Shown one piece after another: positions 1 through 12,400 of a DNA stretch of 19,442 bases (its first letter is position 1; each line of letters begins with the position of its first letter). The translations under genes and the position numbers were made by a program. Below the pieces are notes generated by a model. It saw only the letters and a program-made list of their open reading frames with translations. It was not told the DNA's origin and did not search any database. Source of the DNA: an uncultured Pedobacter sp. (GTDB lineage Bacteria > Bacteroidota > Bacteroidia > Sphingobacteriales > Sphingobacteriaceae); assembly GCA_946478755.1 (NCBI GenBank), contig CAMLDJ010000080.1:1-19442 (forward strand), given 5' to 3'.

Positions 1-183
1 TAACAGGCCGAAAAAAATCAATTTAACTGATCACCTAAATTATAGGATTCATGGCAAGAGTAACCAGGGGAATATTGGGCCGGTAGCCGAATGTTTTATA
101 TGAAGTGGATAAGCCAAAATGGTTGCCCCTCATCACCATTCGCATAATGGATATAATAACCTAAGCATGAACAAATCATAGGG

Positions 184-198
184 GCCAATTCAATTGGC
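184..198. repeat. 15-base palindrome GCCAATTCAATTGGC
   Basis: Two perfect 7-base arms (GCCAATT/AATTGGC) flank a single central C. It lies just outside the decayed insertion-sequence sequence that begins near 208. It may mark the old junction between host DNA and the element, or be chance in AT-rich DNA. The flanking stretch 1-183 shows no convincing coding frame on either strand. It starts with TAA, which could be the stop of a gene further left, but this cannot be decided. Confidence 0.3.
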
Positions 199-207
199 GA
201 GCAGGAG

Positions 208-262
208 CTCAATTCAGTGTGGTTTAGTATTTGTTCCTGTATTGTTTGACATTACAAAAACA
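208..262 (-). pseudogene. Second, short fragment of an ISAon1/ISL3-like transposase
   Basis: This stretch is an imperfect direct repeat of about 510-560, which lies inside the larger transposase remnant. Both copies share TGGTTTAGTA followed by a GTTC-TGTATTG block. The matching part of the larger copy encodes the region around its SIQNHY residues. Beyond about 262 the sequence switches directly to an element-end-like CTCCCCAACTTTTTG block. The best reading is a truncated second element copy, or a duplication produced during decay. No reading frame survives. Confidence 0.4.
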
Positions 263-270
263 GATGATCC

Positions 271-349
271 CTCCCCAACTTTTTGCTTAATCCCAAAGCT
301 ATGTTTTTAACCCCGGCTCCACAACTTTTGGTATTGATCCCAGACAGCT
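271..349. repeat. Two imperfect direct copies of a CTCC-CAACTTTTG end-like block
   Basis: Copy one (271-300) begins CTCCCCAACTTTTTG and copy two (317-349) begins CTCCACAACTTTTGG. Both continue into an ATCCCA core and end in AGCT, 46 bases apart start to start. They sit immediately past the stop codon of the decayed transposase, where the terminal sequence of such an element is expected. Two copies suggest that two element ends lie side by side, which agrees with the second transposase fragment at 208-262. That these are element ends is inference from position. Confidence 0.35.
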
Positions 350-357
350 TTTGAATT

Positions 358-745
358 TTATGCATACAATTGAGTTAGTCTGTACAGGAAGAATTCTATG
401 TTTTTCACGCCTCTAAACAGATTCCTGAATGCCTTTATCTTGGCATTAAATGATTTACTTCGTAGCTGCTTCGCGGTCCGCTGAAGCATTTGTAGATCTG
501 TTGTCAAAGTAGTTCAATATGGTTTAGTAATGGTTCTGTATTGACCTTGCAATAGTATTGAAGGCTTTGAATCCAGTCTGTCTTACTTTCTCGTGCCATT
601 TGGCCAGATTGGCCAATCCGAAGACCTTGTCTTTTGTATTTTCAAAGTCTGGCTGAGCCCTATACTGAGCCAGTACGCTGTTTTAAGATCAGGATACCTT
701 TCGAATCAGAGTTCAGCACGATCCTTTGGATCAATGCCAATGTTT
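358..745 (-). pseudogene. Decayed ISAon1/ISL3-like transposase, C-terminal part
   Basis: Reading the minus strand in pieces gives a recognisable C-terminal half of a DDE transposase. The successive segments are RAEL-stop-FERYPDLKTAY, LSIGLSQ, FENTKDKVFG, KWHEKVRQTGFKAFNTIARS, SIQNHY-stop-TILNYFDNRSTNASA and SFNAKIKAFRNLFRGVKN, ending FFLYRLTQLYA and TAA at 358-360. The SFNAKIKAFR and FRGV block is typical of ISL3/ISAon1-type transposases of Bacteroidota. Disabling changes are a TGA at 706-708, a one-base frameshift near 647, a TAA at 524-526, and an insertion of about 22 bases at 455-476 between NASA and SFNAK. The N-terminal part is missing: beyond about 745 the sequence no longer follows the family. 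The gene cannot make a transposase. The family name is from memory of the motif. Confidence 0.7.
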
Positions 746-750
746 TAAAG

Positions 751-809
751 TAATTAAGCCCCTTTTTACAAATTTGCCCCTCTCAATAAATGAGATTATC
801 CCCTTAAAA
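751..809 (+). promoter_or_regulatory. Three CCCCT direct repeats, candidate activator site for susCD
   Basis: Three similar blocks carry CCCCT at 759, 777 and 800, each preceded by an AT-rich run and followed by a pyrimidine/A-rich run (for example TTTGCCCCTCTCAA and TTATCCCCTTAAAA). Spacings are 18 and 23 bases, close to two helical turns. The last copy lies 26 bases before the TACTTTTG box, where a -33 element would normally be and where none is seen. This arrangement suits an AraC-type activator such as the hybrid regulator at 9471-13589. The role is inferred from position and repetition only. Confidence 0.4.
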
Positions 810-825
810 GCAAATTATGGGCGTT

Positions 826-833
826 TACTTTTG
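826..833 (+). promoter_or_regulatory. Bacteroidota -7 box TACTTTTG upstream of susC
   Basis: TACTTTTG matches the Bacteroidota -7 consensus TAnnTTTG exactly. No TTTG is seen 19-21 bases upstream, so the promoter would need an activator, in keeping with the CCCCT repeats that end at 809. Transcription would start near 840, giving an untranslated leader of about 310 bases before susC. The rest of that leader (841-1152) shows no gene, no strong hairpin and no riboswitch that I recognise. Confidence 0.4.
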
Positions 834-1152
834 AACAAGCTTTTATTCAAACAATAACAGCGAAACCAATTATAAGTCTATTCCTGTTTTTGGGGTTGTA
901 CGTATCACACATTTACGCTTCGTACATCATCTAAAGCAACCGATAAAGATACTGAAAATTAATATCTCTATTTGATCATAGGAAGATGAGAAGAACCAAT
1001 TACTAACCATAAACCCCTAACAGACGAAAAAAGCAAAAAAGACCAACATTGTCCCACAAGAAAGTTGTTGCCAAAAGGATTTGGAAATTTTGGCAATAAC
1101 ATTCGAATTTATAATGAAAGAACTAACCAATTTTATAAACTAAATAACAATT

Positions 1153-4100
1153 ATGTCGAACAAATACCAATTTTATGGTAAGGCTAAAAGCATTTTTATG
1201 CCGGCTTTATTATTCTTATTTTTGATTTCGCCAATACTAACCTTTGCGCAGTCAAGAGTCTTAACAGGAAAAATCGTTGATGCATCTACTTCCGACCCGC
1301 TGATTGGGGTTTTGATAAAAGTAAAAGGTGGCAAAGTAGCAACCAGTACCGATGTAAACGGAGCTTTCCATATCCAAGTTAGTAACAACACGATATTGGA
1401 AATAAGCTATATCGGATATGTGTCTCAAAGTATTGCAGTGGGCGATAAGCCTGAACTTACGGTAAGTTTAGAAAATGAAGTTAAAGGTTTAAATGAAGTT
1501 GTTGTAGTGGGTTACGGAACTCAAAAGCGTTCCGATATTACTGGTTCTGTAGCTTCCGTTCCAAAAGACAGATTATCGAAATTGCCGGTGAATAATGTCT
1601 TACAGGCTATTCAGGGAGCAGTGGCCAATGTTACGGTATCTCAATCCTCTTCTATTCCCGGCGATGCCCCTTCCACACAAGTAAGAGGACGTAACTCAAT
1701 TAATGCATCTTCAGAGCCTTATGTGGTCGTTGATGGTATTCCGCTTTCACGAACTGATGGATCAATAAATGACATCAACCCGAATGATATCGAATCTGTA
1801 GAAATATTGAAGGACCCGTCTGCGGTGGCAATTTACGGCGTTAATGGATCAAATGGGGTAATATTGATTACCACTAAAAGAGGTTCAACCGGCAAGCCTG
1901 CTATAAAATACTCTACCTACGCGGGGACAGAAGAAGCTACGCATATTCTCGAACCCGTTTCTCCGGAAGAGTTACTAAACCGATATGCCGAATATTCAAG
2001 AATAACAAATACAAGTTTATTTAATGGAGGACCTGTACGGAACCAGTTCGAATTTGATAATTATAAGAATGGAGTTACCACCGATTGGTTAGATGCCGTA
2101 ATGCAAACAGGTGTAATCCAGAATCATAATCTTAGCTTATCGGGCGGAAGTGAAAATGCCAAATACTTTGTTTCTACAGATTATCTTGGTCAAAAAGGTG
2201 TGTTAAAAGGATATAATTATAAACGTTATTCGTTTCGAGCAAACACGGATTTTAAACCAACAAAATATCTTTCTGTTGGAACATCCACATTTGTTGTGGC
2301 ACATAACAAAGATGGCGGAAGGGCCAATTTAATGCAGGCGGCAGCCATGAGCCCTTATGCAAAGATGTATAATGATGACGGCACCTTAACGCAGTATCCA
2401 ATGTATTCGGAACAATTATGGGCTAACCCTTTGCTACAAACAACTACAGATCCAGAAAGACGTCAGTTCAATTTATCGTTAAATGGTTATGGAGAAGCAG
2501 ACTTTGGTAAAATTGCAAGCGCATTAAACGGACTGAAATACAAGTTCAATGCTGGCTATTCCTATGTCCCGGTAAGAGATAATGAATACCAAGGCAAATC
2601 GGTTTATAACCTTACTGGGTTTGGACGAATCACAAACAAAGAAACACAATCCTATACCATGGAGCATATCTTGACATATAATAAAGATATTGCTAAGCAT
2701 CATTTTGATGTTACTGGTCTATATGCGCTGAAAAGCAAACACTGGCAAGAGTCTGTAGCCACCGGGCAAGTATTTCCAAACGATGATTTAGGATGGGGTA
2801 ACTTAGAATCATCCTCCACTCAAACGGTATCATCGCAAGCTGATCTTTATCGTTCAGTCTCACAAATGGGGCGTTTAAACTACTCGTACGATAGCCGCTA
2901 CATGTTTACATTTACGGTCCGTAGAGATGGAGCTTCTGTATTTGGGGCTAATAATAAGTACGGTACTTTTCCTTCTGCCGCCGTAGCGTGGAATATCCAC
3001 AACGAAGCTTTTATGAAAAAATATCAGGATGTGTTAAATAACATTAAGTTAAGAGTTTCATATGGTGTTTCGGGTAACGAGGCAATTGGAATATACCAGA
3101 CACTTGCATTGATGAACTCAGGTTCACTTACAATGCAAGGAAAATCAAACACAACTTTGAGAGTGCAATCTCGTATGGGAAATGACGACTTAAAATGGGA
3201 AAGGACAACAGGGTTTAATACGGGTATCGATTTCGGACTCTGGAATAACCGGATAAACGGGAGTGTAGATTTTTATAAAACTCATACCAATGATATGTTA
3301 CTATTACAAAGACTTCCAAGATTAACTGGCTACGCAGATGTGTGGTCAAATATTGGCGAAGTTGCAAATACAGGATTCGATGTAACTCTAAACACAAAAA
3401 ATATCAACAAGGAAGACTTTGCTTGGTCAACCACTTTTGTGTTCTCTACCAATAAGAACAAAATTGTAGACGTTTACGGTGATGGTAAAGATGATCTTGG
3501 AAACCGTTGGTTTATTGGACGGCCGGTAGGGGTAATATACGACTACACAAAGGTAGGAATCTGGCAAGCAGATGAGATTGCATCGGGCGCCAACAAAGGT
3601 TGGGATGACGTTGCGTTAGCTGGAGATTTGAAATTGGCCGACATCAGTGGTCCTAATGGCGTTCCAGACGGAAAGGTTGATGATAACGACCGTTCGGTTT
3701 TAGGCCAAACTTCACCGAAATGGACAGGCGGTATTACCAATACATTCACATATAAAGATTTTGCTTTAAGTGTTTTCATTAATACAGTTCAGGGCGCTTT
3801 GCGTAATAATCCACAAATTGGTGGTGCATCGGACGAAATGGGGCGTAGGAGCACCCCGGCTGCTTTAGGGTATTGGACACCAGAAAACCAAAGTAATGAA
3901 TGGAGATCTTTAGGAAATCATTCTAACAGCCACGGCTATGGTTTTCCAGAAAATTCCAGCTACATCCGCTTAAAAGATATTACACTTAGTTATAGTTTGC
4001 CACAAAGCTTTGCTGGCCGGATAGGCATAGGCGGGGCACAATTATATGCAAGCGGTCGCAATTTGTACACCTGGACGAATTGGCTGGGTTGGGATCCAGA

Positions 4101-4191
4101 ATCGCGTGACGTTCCACGCGGTGGTACCGACGATCAACTTAATTATCCAATGGTTCGTAGCTTAATTTTAGGTCTTAACTTAACGTTTTAA
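1153..4191 (+). CDS. SusC/RagA-family TonB-linked outer-membrane transporter
   Basis: This is the outer-membrane barrel that, with its SusD partner, imports oligosaccharides using TonB energy. A signal peptide covers about residues 1-32 (hydrophobic stretch, then LTFAQ). A carboxypeptidase-regulatory-like domain spans about 36-108, starting at VLTGKIVDAS. The SusC hallmark NEVVVVGYGTQKRSDITGSV follows at 114-133, then the plug domain and a long beta-barrel ending in NLTF with a terminal aromatic residue, as expected for an outer-membrane barrel. At 1012 residues it has the usual family length. No STN domain precedes the plug, so there is no sign of an anti-sigma-linked receptor, which agrees with control by a hybrid two-component system. 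susD begins four bases after its stop, so the two are co-transcribed. The imported sugar cannot be read from this protein. The start is chosen because it leads directly into the signal peptide. Confidence 0.95.
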   Translation: MSNKYQFYGKAKSIFMPALLFLFLISPILTFAQSRVLTGKIVDASTSDPLIGVLIKVKGGKVATSTDVNGAFHIQVSNNTILEISYIGYVSQSIAVGDKPELTVSLENEVKGLNEVVVVGYGTQKRSDITGSVASVPKDRLSKLPVNNVLQAIQGAVANVTVSQSSSIPGDAPSTQVRGRNSINASSEPYVVVDGIPLSRTDGSINDINPNDIESVEILKDPSAVAIYGVNGSNGVILITTKRGSTGKPAIKYSTYAGTEEATHILEPVSPEELLNRYAEYSRITNTSLFNGGPVRNQFEFDNYKNGVTTDWLDAVMQTGVIQNHNLSLSGGSENAKYFVSTDYLGQKGVLKGYNYKRYSFRANTDFKPTKYLSVGTSTFVVAHNKDGGRANLMQAAAMSPYAKMYNDDGTLTQYPMYSEQLWANPLLQTTTDPERRQFNLSLNGYGEADFGKIASALNGLKYKFNAGYSYVPVRDNEYQGKSVYNLTGFGRITNKETQSYTMEHILTYNKDIAKHHFDVTGLYALKSKHWQESVATGQVFPNDDLGWGNLESSSTQTVSSQADLYRSVSQMGRLNYSYDSRYMFTFTVRRDGASVFGANNKYGTFPSAAVAWNIHNEAFMKKYQDVLNNIKLRVSYGVSGNEAIGIYQTLALMNSGSLTMQGKSNTTLRVQSRMGNDDLKWERTTGFNTGIDFGLWNNRINGSVDFYKTHTNDMLLLQRLPRLTGYADVWSNIGEVANTGFDVTLNTKNINKEDFAWSTTFVFSTNKNKIVDVYGDGKDDLGNRWFIGRPVGVIYDYTKVGIWQADEIASGANKGWDDVALAGDLKLADISGPNGVPDGKVDDNDRSVLGQTSPKWTGGITNTFTYKDFALSVFINTVQGALRNNPQIGGASDEMGRRSTPAALGYWTPENQSNEWRSLGNHSNSHGYGFPENSSYIRLKDITLSYSLPQSFAGRIGIGGAQLYASGRNLYTWTNWLGWDPESRDVPRGGTDDQLNYPMVRSLILGLNLTF

Positions 4192-4195
4192 TATC

Positions 4196-5914
4196 ATGAA
4201 ATTCAACATAAAAAGAAATTATATAATGCTTGCTTTGGTTGCGTTAGTCGCTACCTCTTGTAAGGACAGTTTTTTGGAAGAAAAGCCATATTCAAGCTAT
4301 CAGGCCGGAGTTAGCGATCCGTCAACCATCGAAAATCAGGTGCTGGGATTGCATCACACTTTCGCTGAATTGTGGGGCTGGAGTGGAAGACAAGGTTTTC
4401 TATCTTGTTGGCAGATAGGAACCGATGTTGCCAGCGCTGGTGCTACAGAGGGTGTAGAAAACCCTTTTTATCAGTATGCCGATCTTAACCCCGAAAATGC
4501 AGGTGTAGGTTATTTATGGCAGAAATGTTACGAATTCATCAACAACGCAAATATTATTATAGCGTCAGTAGGTGATAGCAACCCAAAAGCTGCTGCTGAA
4601 GCCAAATTTTTTAGGGCTTATGCTTATAATATATTGGTAACATTATGGGGCGATGTGCTTTTGATCAAAGAACCAATTTCTGCACCTACATTTGATAATG
4701 TCCGTAAGCCAGTTGCAGAAGTAAATAAGCTAATTGATGAAGATCTTACTTATGCTATAGCAAACCTTCCAAATGTTGGTGAAGCAGCAATGCAGGCTCG
4801 AATTAATAAAGACATGGCTCGTCAACTTGCTGCAGAAGCGTATCTACGTATGGGCATGAGTGATAATAGTTTTTTTGCAAAAGCGGAAAGCATGACCAAT
4901 GATATTATCGGAGGTGGAAAATATCAACTTATTGAAAATAGATACGGAAAATATCTTGCCGAAGGGGGTGATTATTATAGAGATATGTTCCGCCAAGGGA
5001 ATATGCGCCGTTCTCAAGGAAATACTGAAGCCATATGGACATTCGAAATGGAATATAACCGTGATGTAAGCGGTGGTACTATTGACAATCCTCAACATAG
5101 AAGGGTTTGGCAACCAGCTCTTCACAAATGGGATGGAATGGTCAATTCCGATTCATTAGGTGGTCGTGGGAATGGCCGTTTACGCCTTAGCAACTTTATG
5201 AAATATACTGTTTGGAGTGGCCTCAATGGCGATATTAGAAATAGCAATTATAACATTCGCCGTACTACTAATTATAATAGACCAGGTTTCAGTGCGCAAA
5301 TAGGGATTGATGCAGATGGTTACCGTGTTGATAAGGCTAGTGCTTCAGCAGTGCAGGTAGTAACCATAAAAACCGGGGACAAAGTTGTTCCTTTCCGTAC
5401 AGATAGTTTAGAGGTTTGGTATCCTTACCCAACTAAATGGGGAGGTTATGATCCTACTGATGATTTCGGTTATGCTTTGGTTAGAGATTGGCCGATGATG
5501 CGCTTTAGTGAAACATATTTGCTAAGAGCTGAGGCTAGATTTCGTCAAAATAATCTTCAAGGTGCTGCAGATGATATCAATAAATTAAGAGACAGAGCCT
5601 TCAAAATCAGTCGTGTAGCCACCGGAAACCCAAATCAAGGAAAGGTAAGTTCTTCGGATATTACCATTGATTTTATTTTGGATGAACGGGCCCGGGAATT
5701 GATATCTGAGGAAAATAGACGCATTACATTAGTTCGTGCCGGTAAGTTGAAAAGTCGTTTGGCACTGAATGGAGATACAGGGCCAGGCAATAAAATAATA
5801 ACTGGATTCCAGGATTATAATATACTGTTACCTATTCCTCTTAGCGAGATTCAATTGAATAATAAGCAAGGAAAATCATTAGTACAAAATACAGGATACA
5901 GCGGAGCTGATTAG
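4196..5914 (+). CDS. SusD/RagB-family surface glycan-binding lipoprotein
   Basis: This is the lid-like outer-membrane lipoprotein that captures oligosaccharide for the SusC channel encoded just upstream. The N-terminus is a lipoprotein signal with lipobox VATSC, so Cys22 should be lipidated. It is followed by KDSFLEEKPYSSY, a typical SusD opening. The N-terminal SusD-like/TPR region includes AKFFRAYAYNILVTLWGDVLL near residue 140. The C-terminal SusD_RagB region includes RFSETYLLRAEARFRQ (about 440) and FILDERARELISEENRR (about 500), and the protein ends in a LLPIPLSEI-type motif near 550. At 572 residues it has normal length. A hairpin follows the stop. No SusE/SusF or other surface glycan-binding gene follows. 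Confidence 0.95.
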   Translation: MKFNIKRNYIMLALVALVATSCKDSFLEEKPYSSYQAGVSDPSTIENQVLGLHHTFAELWGWSGRQGFLSCWQIGTDVASAGATEGVENPFYQYADLNPENAGVGYLWQKCYEFINNANIIIASVGDSNPKAAAEAKFFRAYAYNILVTLWGDVLLIKEPISAPTFDNVRKPVAEVNKLIDEDLTYAIANLPNVGEAAMQARINKDMARQLAAEAYLRMGMSDNSFFAKAESMTNDIIGGGKYQLIENRYGKYLAEGGDYYRDMFRQGNMRRSQGNTEAIWTFEMEYNRDVSGGTIDNPQHRRVWQPALHKWDGMVNSDSLGGRGNGRLRLSNFMKYTVWSGLNGDIRNSNYNIRRTTNYNRPGFSAQIGIDADGYRVDKASASAVQVVTIKTGDKVVPFRTDSLEVWYPYPTKWGGYDPTDDFGYALVRDWPMMRFSETYLLRAEARFRQNNLQGAADDINKLRDRAFKISRVATGNPNQGKVSSSDITIDFILDERARELISEENRRITLVRAGKLKSRLALNGDTGPGNKIITGFQDYNILLPIPLSEIQLNNKQGKSLVQNTGYSGAD

Positions 5915-5922
5915 AAATTAGC

Positions 5923-5974
5923 CATCAAACTGCGCAAAGTTATAGGGCAGTTTGATGATCTTGTTTCTCCTTTT
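5923..5974 (+). terminator. Hairpin terminator after susD
   Basis: An 11-base perfect inverted repeat (CATCAAACTGC at 5923-5933, GCAGTTTGATG at 5947-5957) has a 13-base loop and is followed by a T-rich stretch containing TTGTTTCTCCTTTTTC. It starts nine bases after the susD stop. It probably ends the susCD transcript or weakens read-through into the GH2 gene. Confidence 0.6.
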
Positions 5975-6083
5975 TCTGCGATGGCCAGACCGTAGCCAAT
6001 TGGTCAACCTGCCAATGGAAAGAGAAAAATGTAGTGTCAGACAATTTATAAAACGAATTAATTAGAGCTGGTTTAATTAATAG

Positions 6084-6127
6084 GCTAACCTTAAGGATTC
6101 TTAAAAAATACTTAAGGTTAGCTTTTT
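6084..6127 (+). terminator. Strong hairpin with T tract ahead of the GH2 gene
   Basis: A 12-base perfect stem (GCTAACCTTAAG at 6084-6095, CTTAAGGTTAGC at 6111-6122) with a 15-base loop is followed at once by TTTTT. It has the form of an intrinsic terminator, yet lies about 125 bases beyond the first hairpin and 84 bases before the next start. The stretch between the two hairpins (5975-6083) has no gene that I can see. No clear TAnnTTTG box lies between this hairpin and the GH2 start. Confidence 0.6.
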
Positions 6128-6154
6128 AATGATTGTTTCTTTAAAATTCAATAA

Positions 6155-9331
<3,177 letters not shown>

Positions 9332-9353
9332 ACTTTGATGAGTTGGTTTGTGG

Positions 9354-9387
9354 CCCATCCAAATGTTATTTGGATGGGTTTTTATTT
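9354..9387 (+). terminator. Intrinsic terminator after the GH2 gene
   Basis: A perfect 11-base stem (CCCATCCAAAT at 9354-9364, ATTTGGATGGG at 9368-9378) has a tight GTT loop and is followed by TTTTTATTT. It lies 22 bases after the stop. This is the clearest terminator in the window and separates the GH2 gene from the regulator. Confidence 0.85.
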
Positions 9388-9401
9388 CCTGTATTAGATT
9401 T

Positions 9402-9418
9402 TATAATCTTAGATTATA
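9402..9418. promoter_or_regulatory. 17-base palindrome upstream of the hybrid regulator gene
   Basis: TATAATCT-T-AGATTATA is a perfect 8+1+8 palindrome, 52 bases before the regulator's ATG. TTAGATT also occurs twice in direct orientation (9394-9400 and 9409-9415). It is a candidate operator for the regulator gene, possibly autoregulatory. The AT-rich composition makes chance occurrence possible. No exact TAnnTTTG box is seen between it and the start; TACAATTTCG at 9448-9457 is the nearest approximation. Confidence 0.35.
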
Positions 9419-9470
9419 GGCATTAAATTGACATTTATTATTAAATTACAATTTCGATAATAAAACCAAT

Positions 9471-12400
9471 ATGCGTCATCGCTGTAAATCTCTTGAGCTG
9501 ATCTGTTTTTTCCTAGTTTGTTTTTTTTCAGATACGCTTTTTGCGCAACAAATTTCAAATATCGAAAGTTTAAGGATTGAGGATGGCTTGTCTAATAATT
9601 CCGTTCGTATTATTTTTCAGGATCACGCCGGTTATATCTGGGTTGGTACGCATGATGGTTTAAACCGATATAATGGGTACGAATTTGAAGTTTTCAGAAA
9701 TAAGATTGATGATAGCACTTCTATCCCTCATAATTTTGTTTATGCTATAGCAGAGGGAGAAAGCGGAAACTTATATGTAGGGACAGGACAGGGCGCGACT
9801 TTATATAATCCATTATCTCGGATATTTTCTCCTGTTTACTTAAAGCGTTATCAGAACAATTCGTTAGAAAAGATAGAATACTCAATAAATACTATCAAAG
9901 CCGATAAAAACCATACAATTTATATCGGCACCAACGGCGGAGCGCTACTGGTTAAAACTCCTTCACAAAAAAATTGTAGCCAAATTCCCTTAAAAACAGG
10001 TTCTACAATTTCTACAGCCTATAGTGTATCCGCTATAGATTTTGATAACGACGGACGCATAGTGGTTTTCGTAAGCGATGTTGGGCTTTTTTATTATCAA
10101 CCCGAAACCCAAAAATTAATTGCCCTGAGCACAGAGAAAAAAGATATTACAGCGTTGGTGGTAGATCGCCAAGGCGACATCTGGGTTGGTAGCGAGTCCG
10201 GAATTTATAAATACCATCCCGGTAACGGAAAATGGACAAGAGGTACGCAAAATTCTTATTTATTAATGAATCAAGTATCAAGCCTTTTACTAGATAAAAA
10301 CAACAAATTATGGGTTGGTTTGCCTGGTAAAGGATTAGTCGTTTTAAACACCAAAGACGATACATCGGTACTTTTGCAAAGCGGACATACCAACTCTAGT
10401 TTAACTAGCCAATCGGTTAGCAGTATTTTTCAGGATAGAGAAGGACGTAAATGGATAGCCACCTTAAACGGAGGAATCAATATTGTTCAGCCTCGTCATT
10501 CAAAGTTTAAAACCGTTGCAAATAATCCTTTTGATTCAAACAGTCTTACTTCGAATTTTGCCTCTACTTTTTATGAGGATGCACAAAAAAACTTGTGGAT
10601 AGGTACAGAAAGCAATGGTTTTAGCGTATGGAAGCGGCAAACCAACCACTTTGAAAATTTTAATTATCAAACAAACCGCAATTCGTTAAGCAACAATTGG
10701 GTAACTTCTATTAAACAGGATTATCTGGGGAATATGTGGATCGCTACTTTCGGTGGCGGTATTAATAAGTTTAACCCACAAACGCGGCAGTTTAGATATT
10801 ATACCTGCTATAATCCGGAGTTGGGCTTAAATAACCGAAATGTTCTGCAGTTATATGAGGATAAACAGAAAGAATTATGGGCGGCTACATATGGTGCAGG
10901 CAGGCTATATAAGTATAACCGTAATAAAGATAAATTTGAAGTTTTTGACCAGCGGCTAACTGATATTTATTTTTTAACCGAAGACCAAAAAGGAAATTTT
11001 TTAGTCGGCAATGCGAATCAGCTAATTAAAATTGATAGAGTTTCAAAAAAGCACAGGTTTTATGAGATAGGCAAGCCCGTACGGGCAATTTACCGTGATG
11101 GCGAAGGGCAACTTTGGCTAGGTACAGAAGGGGGAGGCTTGCTAATGTTTGATCTTTCTTCGGGAAAGATCACAAAAAGATTTTCTACCAATGATGGACT
11201 CTCCAATAACTCTGTACTAAGTATTTTAGAAGATGATCATCAAAATCTATGGATGAGTACTTTTAAAGGACTCAATAAGTTTAATATAAGATCAAAAAAA
11301 ATAACCAACTACTACCAGGAAGATGGCTTGCAAAGTAACCAGTTTTTTTATCGGTCGGCAGATAAATTAAGCACCGGAGAAATGACTTTTGGCGGTGTAA
11401 AGGGCTTTAATATATTTTATCCGGATAGTATTAAAGCAATAAATACGGTGCAACCGCTATATATTACCACCATAAAAGTACATGGCAAACCTATTAGCGG
11501 TAATAGTGAGTTTGTTGAAGAAACCACGGGCAATTCAATCAGCGCTTTACGATTGCCTTATACTGATGCTGTTATTTCTGTTGATTTTGCGACGTTAGAA
11601 TATACATCGCCAGGTTCAATCCAATATGCGTATTATTTGCAAGGTTGGGATAAAGGATGGAATTACTCCGGCAAAGTGCGTTCTGCCAATTATACTAATT
11701 TACATGAGGGGCATTATGTTCTGCATATTAAATCTACTAACGTCGCCGGAATATGGAATAGTAAAGAAAAACTGCTGAAGGTTACTGTTTTACCTCCTTG
11801 GTGGCGTACTTGGTGGGCTTATCTTTTGTATTTGCTGGTTATATTCCTATTGGTAAGAAAATTTGTTCTTTATCAGCGTGATAAAGAAAGGCTGAAATTT
11901 CAAATTCAATTAGCCGACGGTAAAATGGCGCAGGAGAAAGAATTGCATGACCGTAAACTTTCATTTTTCACTCATATTTCACATGAATTTAGAACACCGC
12001 TGACATTAATTATCAATCCAATTCAGGAATTTTTAAATAGTAAATCGCGTCAGGTTGAAACCAAGGAACTTATCGTAGTTTATAGAAACGCCCGTAGGTT
12101 GTTAAGTCTGGTAGATCAGTTATTGCATTTCCAGAAAGCTAATCCAGATAAACTGAAAGTAAGCCATTTCAATTTAGTTAATTTTTGTAAGGAAGTTTTT
12201 CTATGTTTTGTGCAACAGGCGAAATCTAAAGAAATAAAATTTGAATTTACGGCTTCGCAAGAAATCATTGAAGTCTTGGCGGATAAAGAAAAGTTAGAAA
12301 TCGCAATTTTTAATTTGATATCCAATGCTTTAAAATATACCTCATCCGGCGGTTCAATAGAGGTTTCAATTGATGAAGAAGATGCGAATGTAAATATTAG

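Noticed and set aside
1..207. Short minus-strand frame containing GYYIHYANGDEGQPFW
   Set aside because: It is short, breaks after about 30 codons and has no recognisable family. The region is next to decayed element sequence, so chance is more likely.
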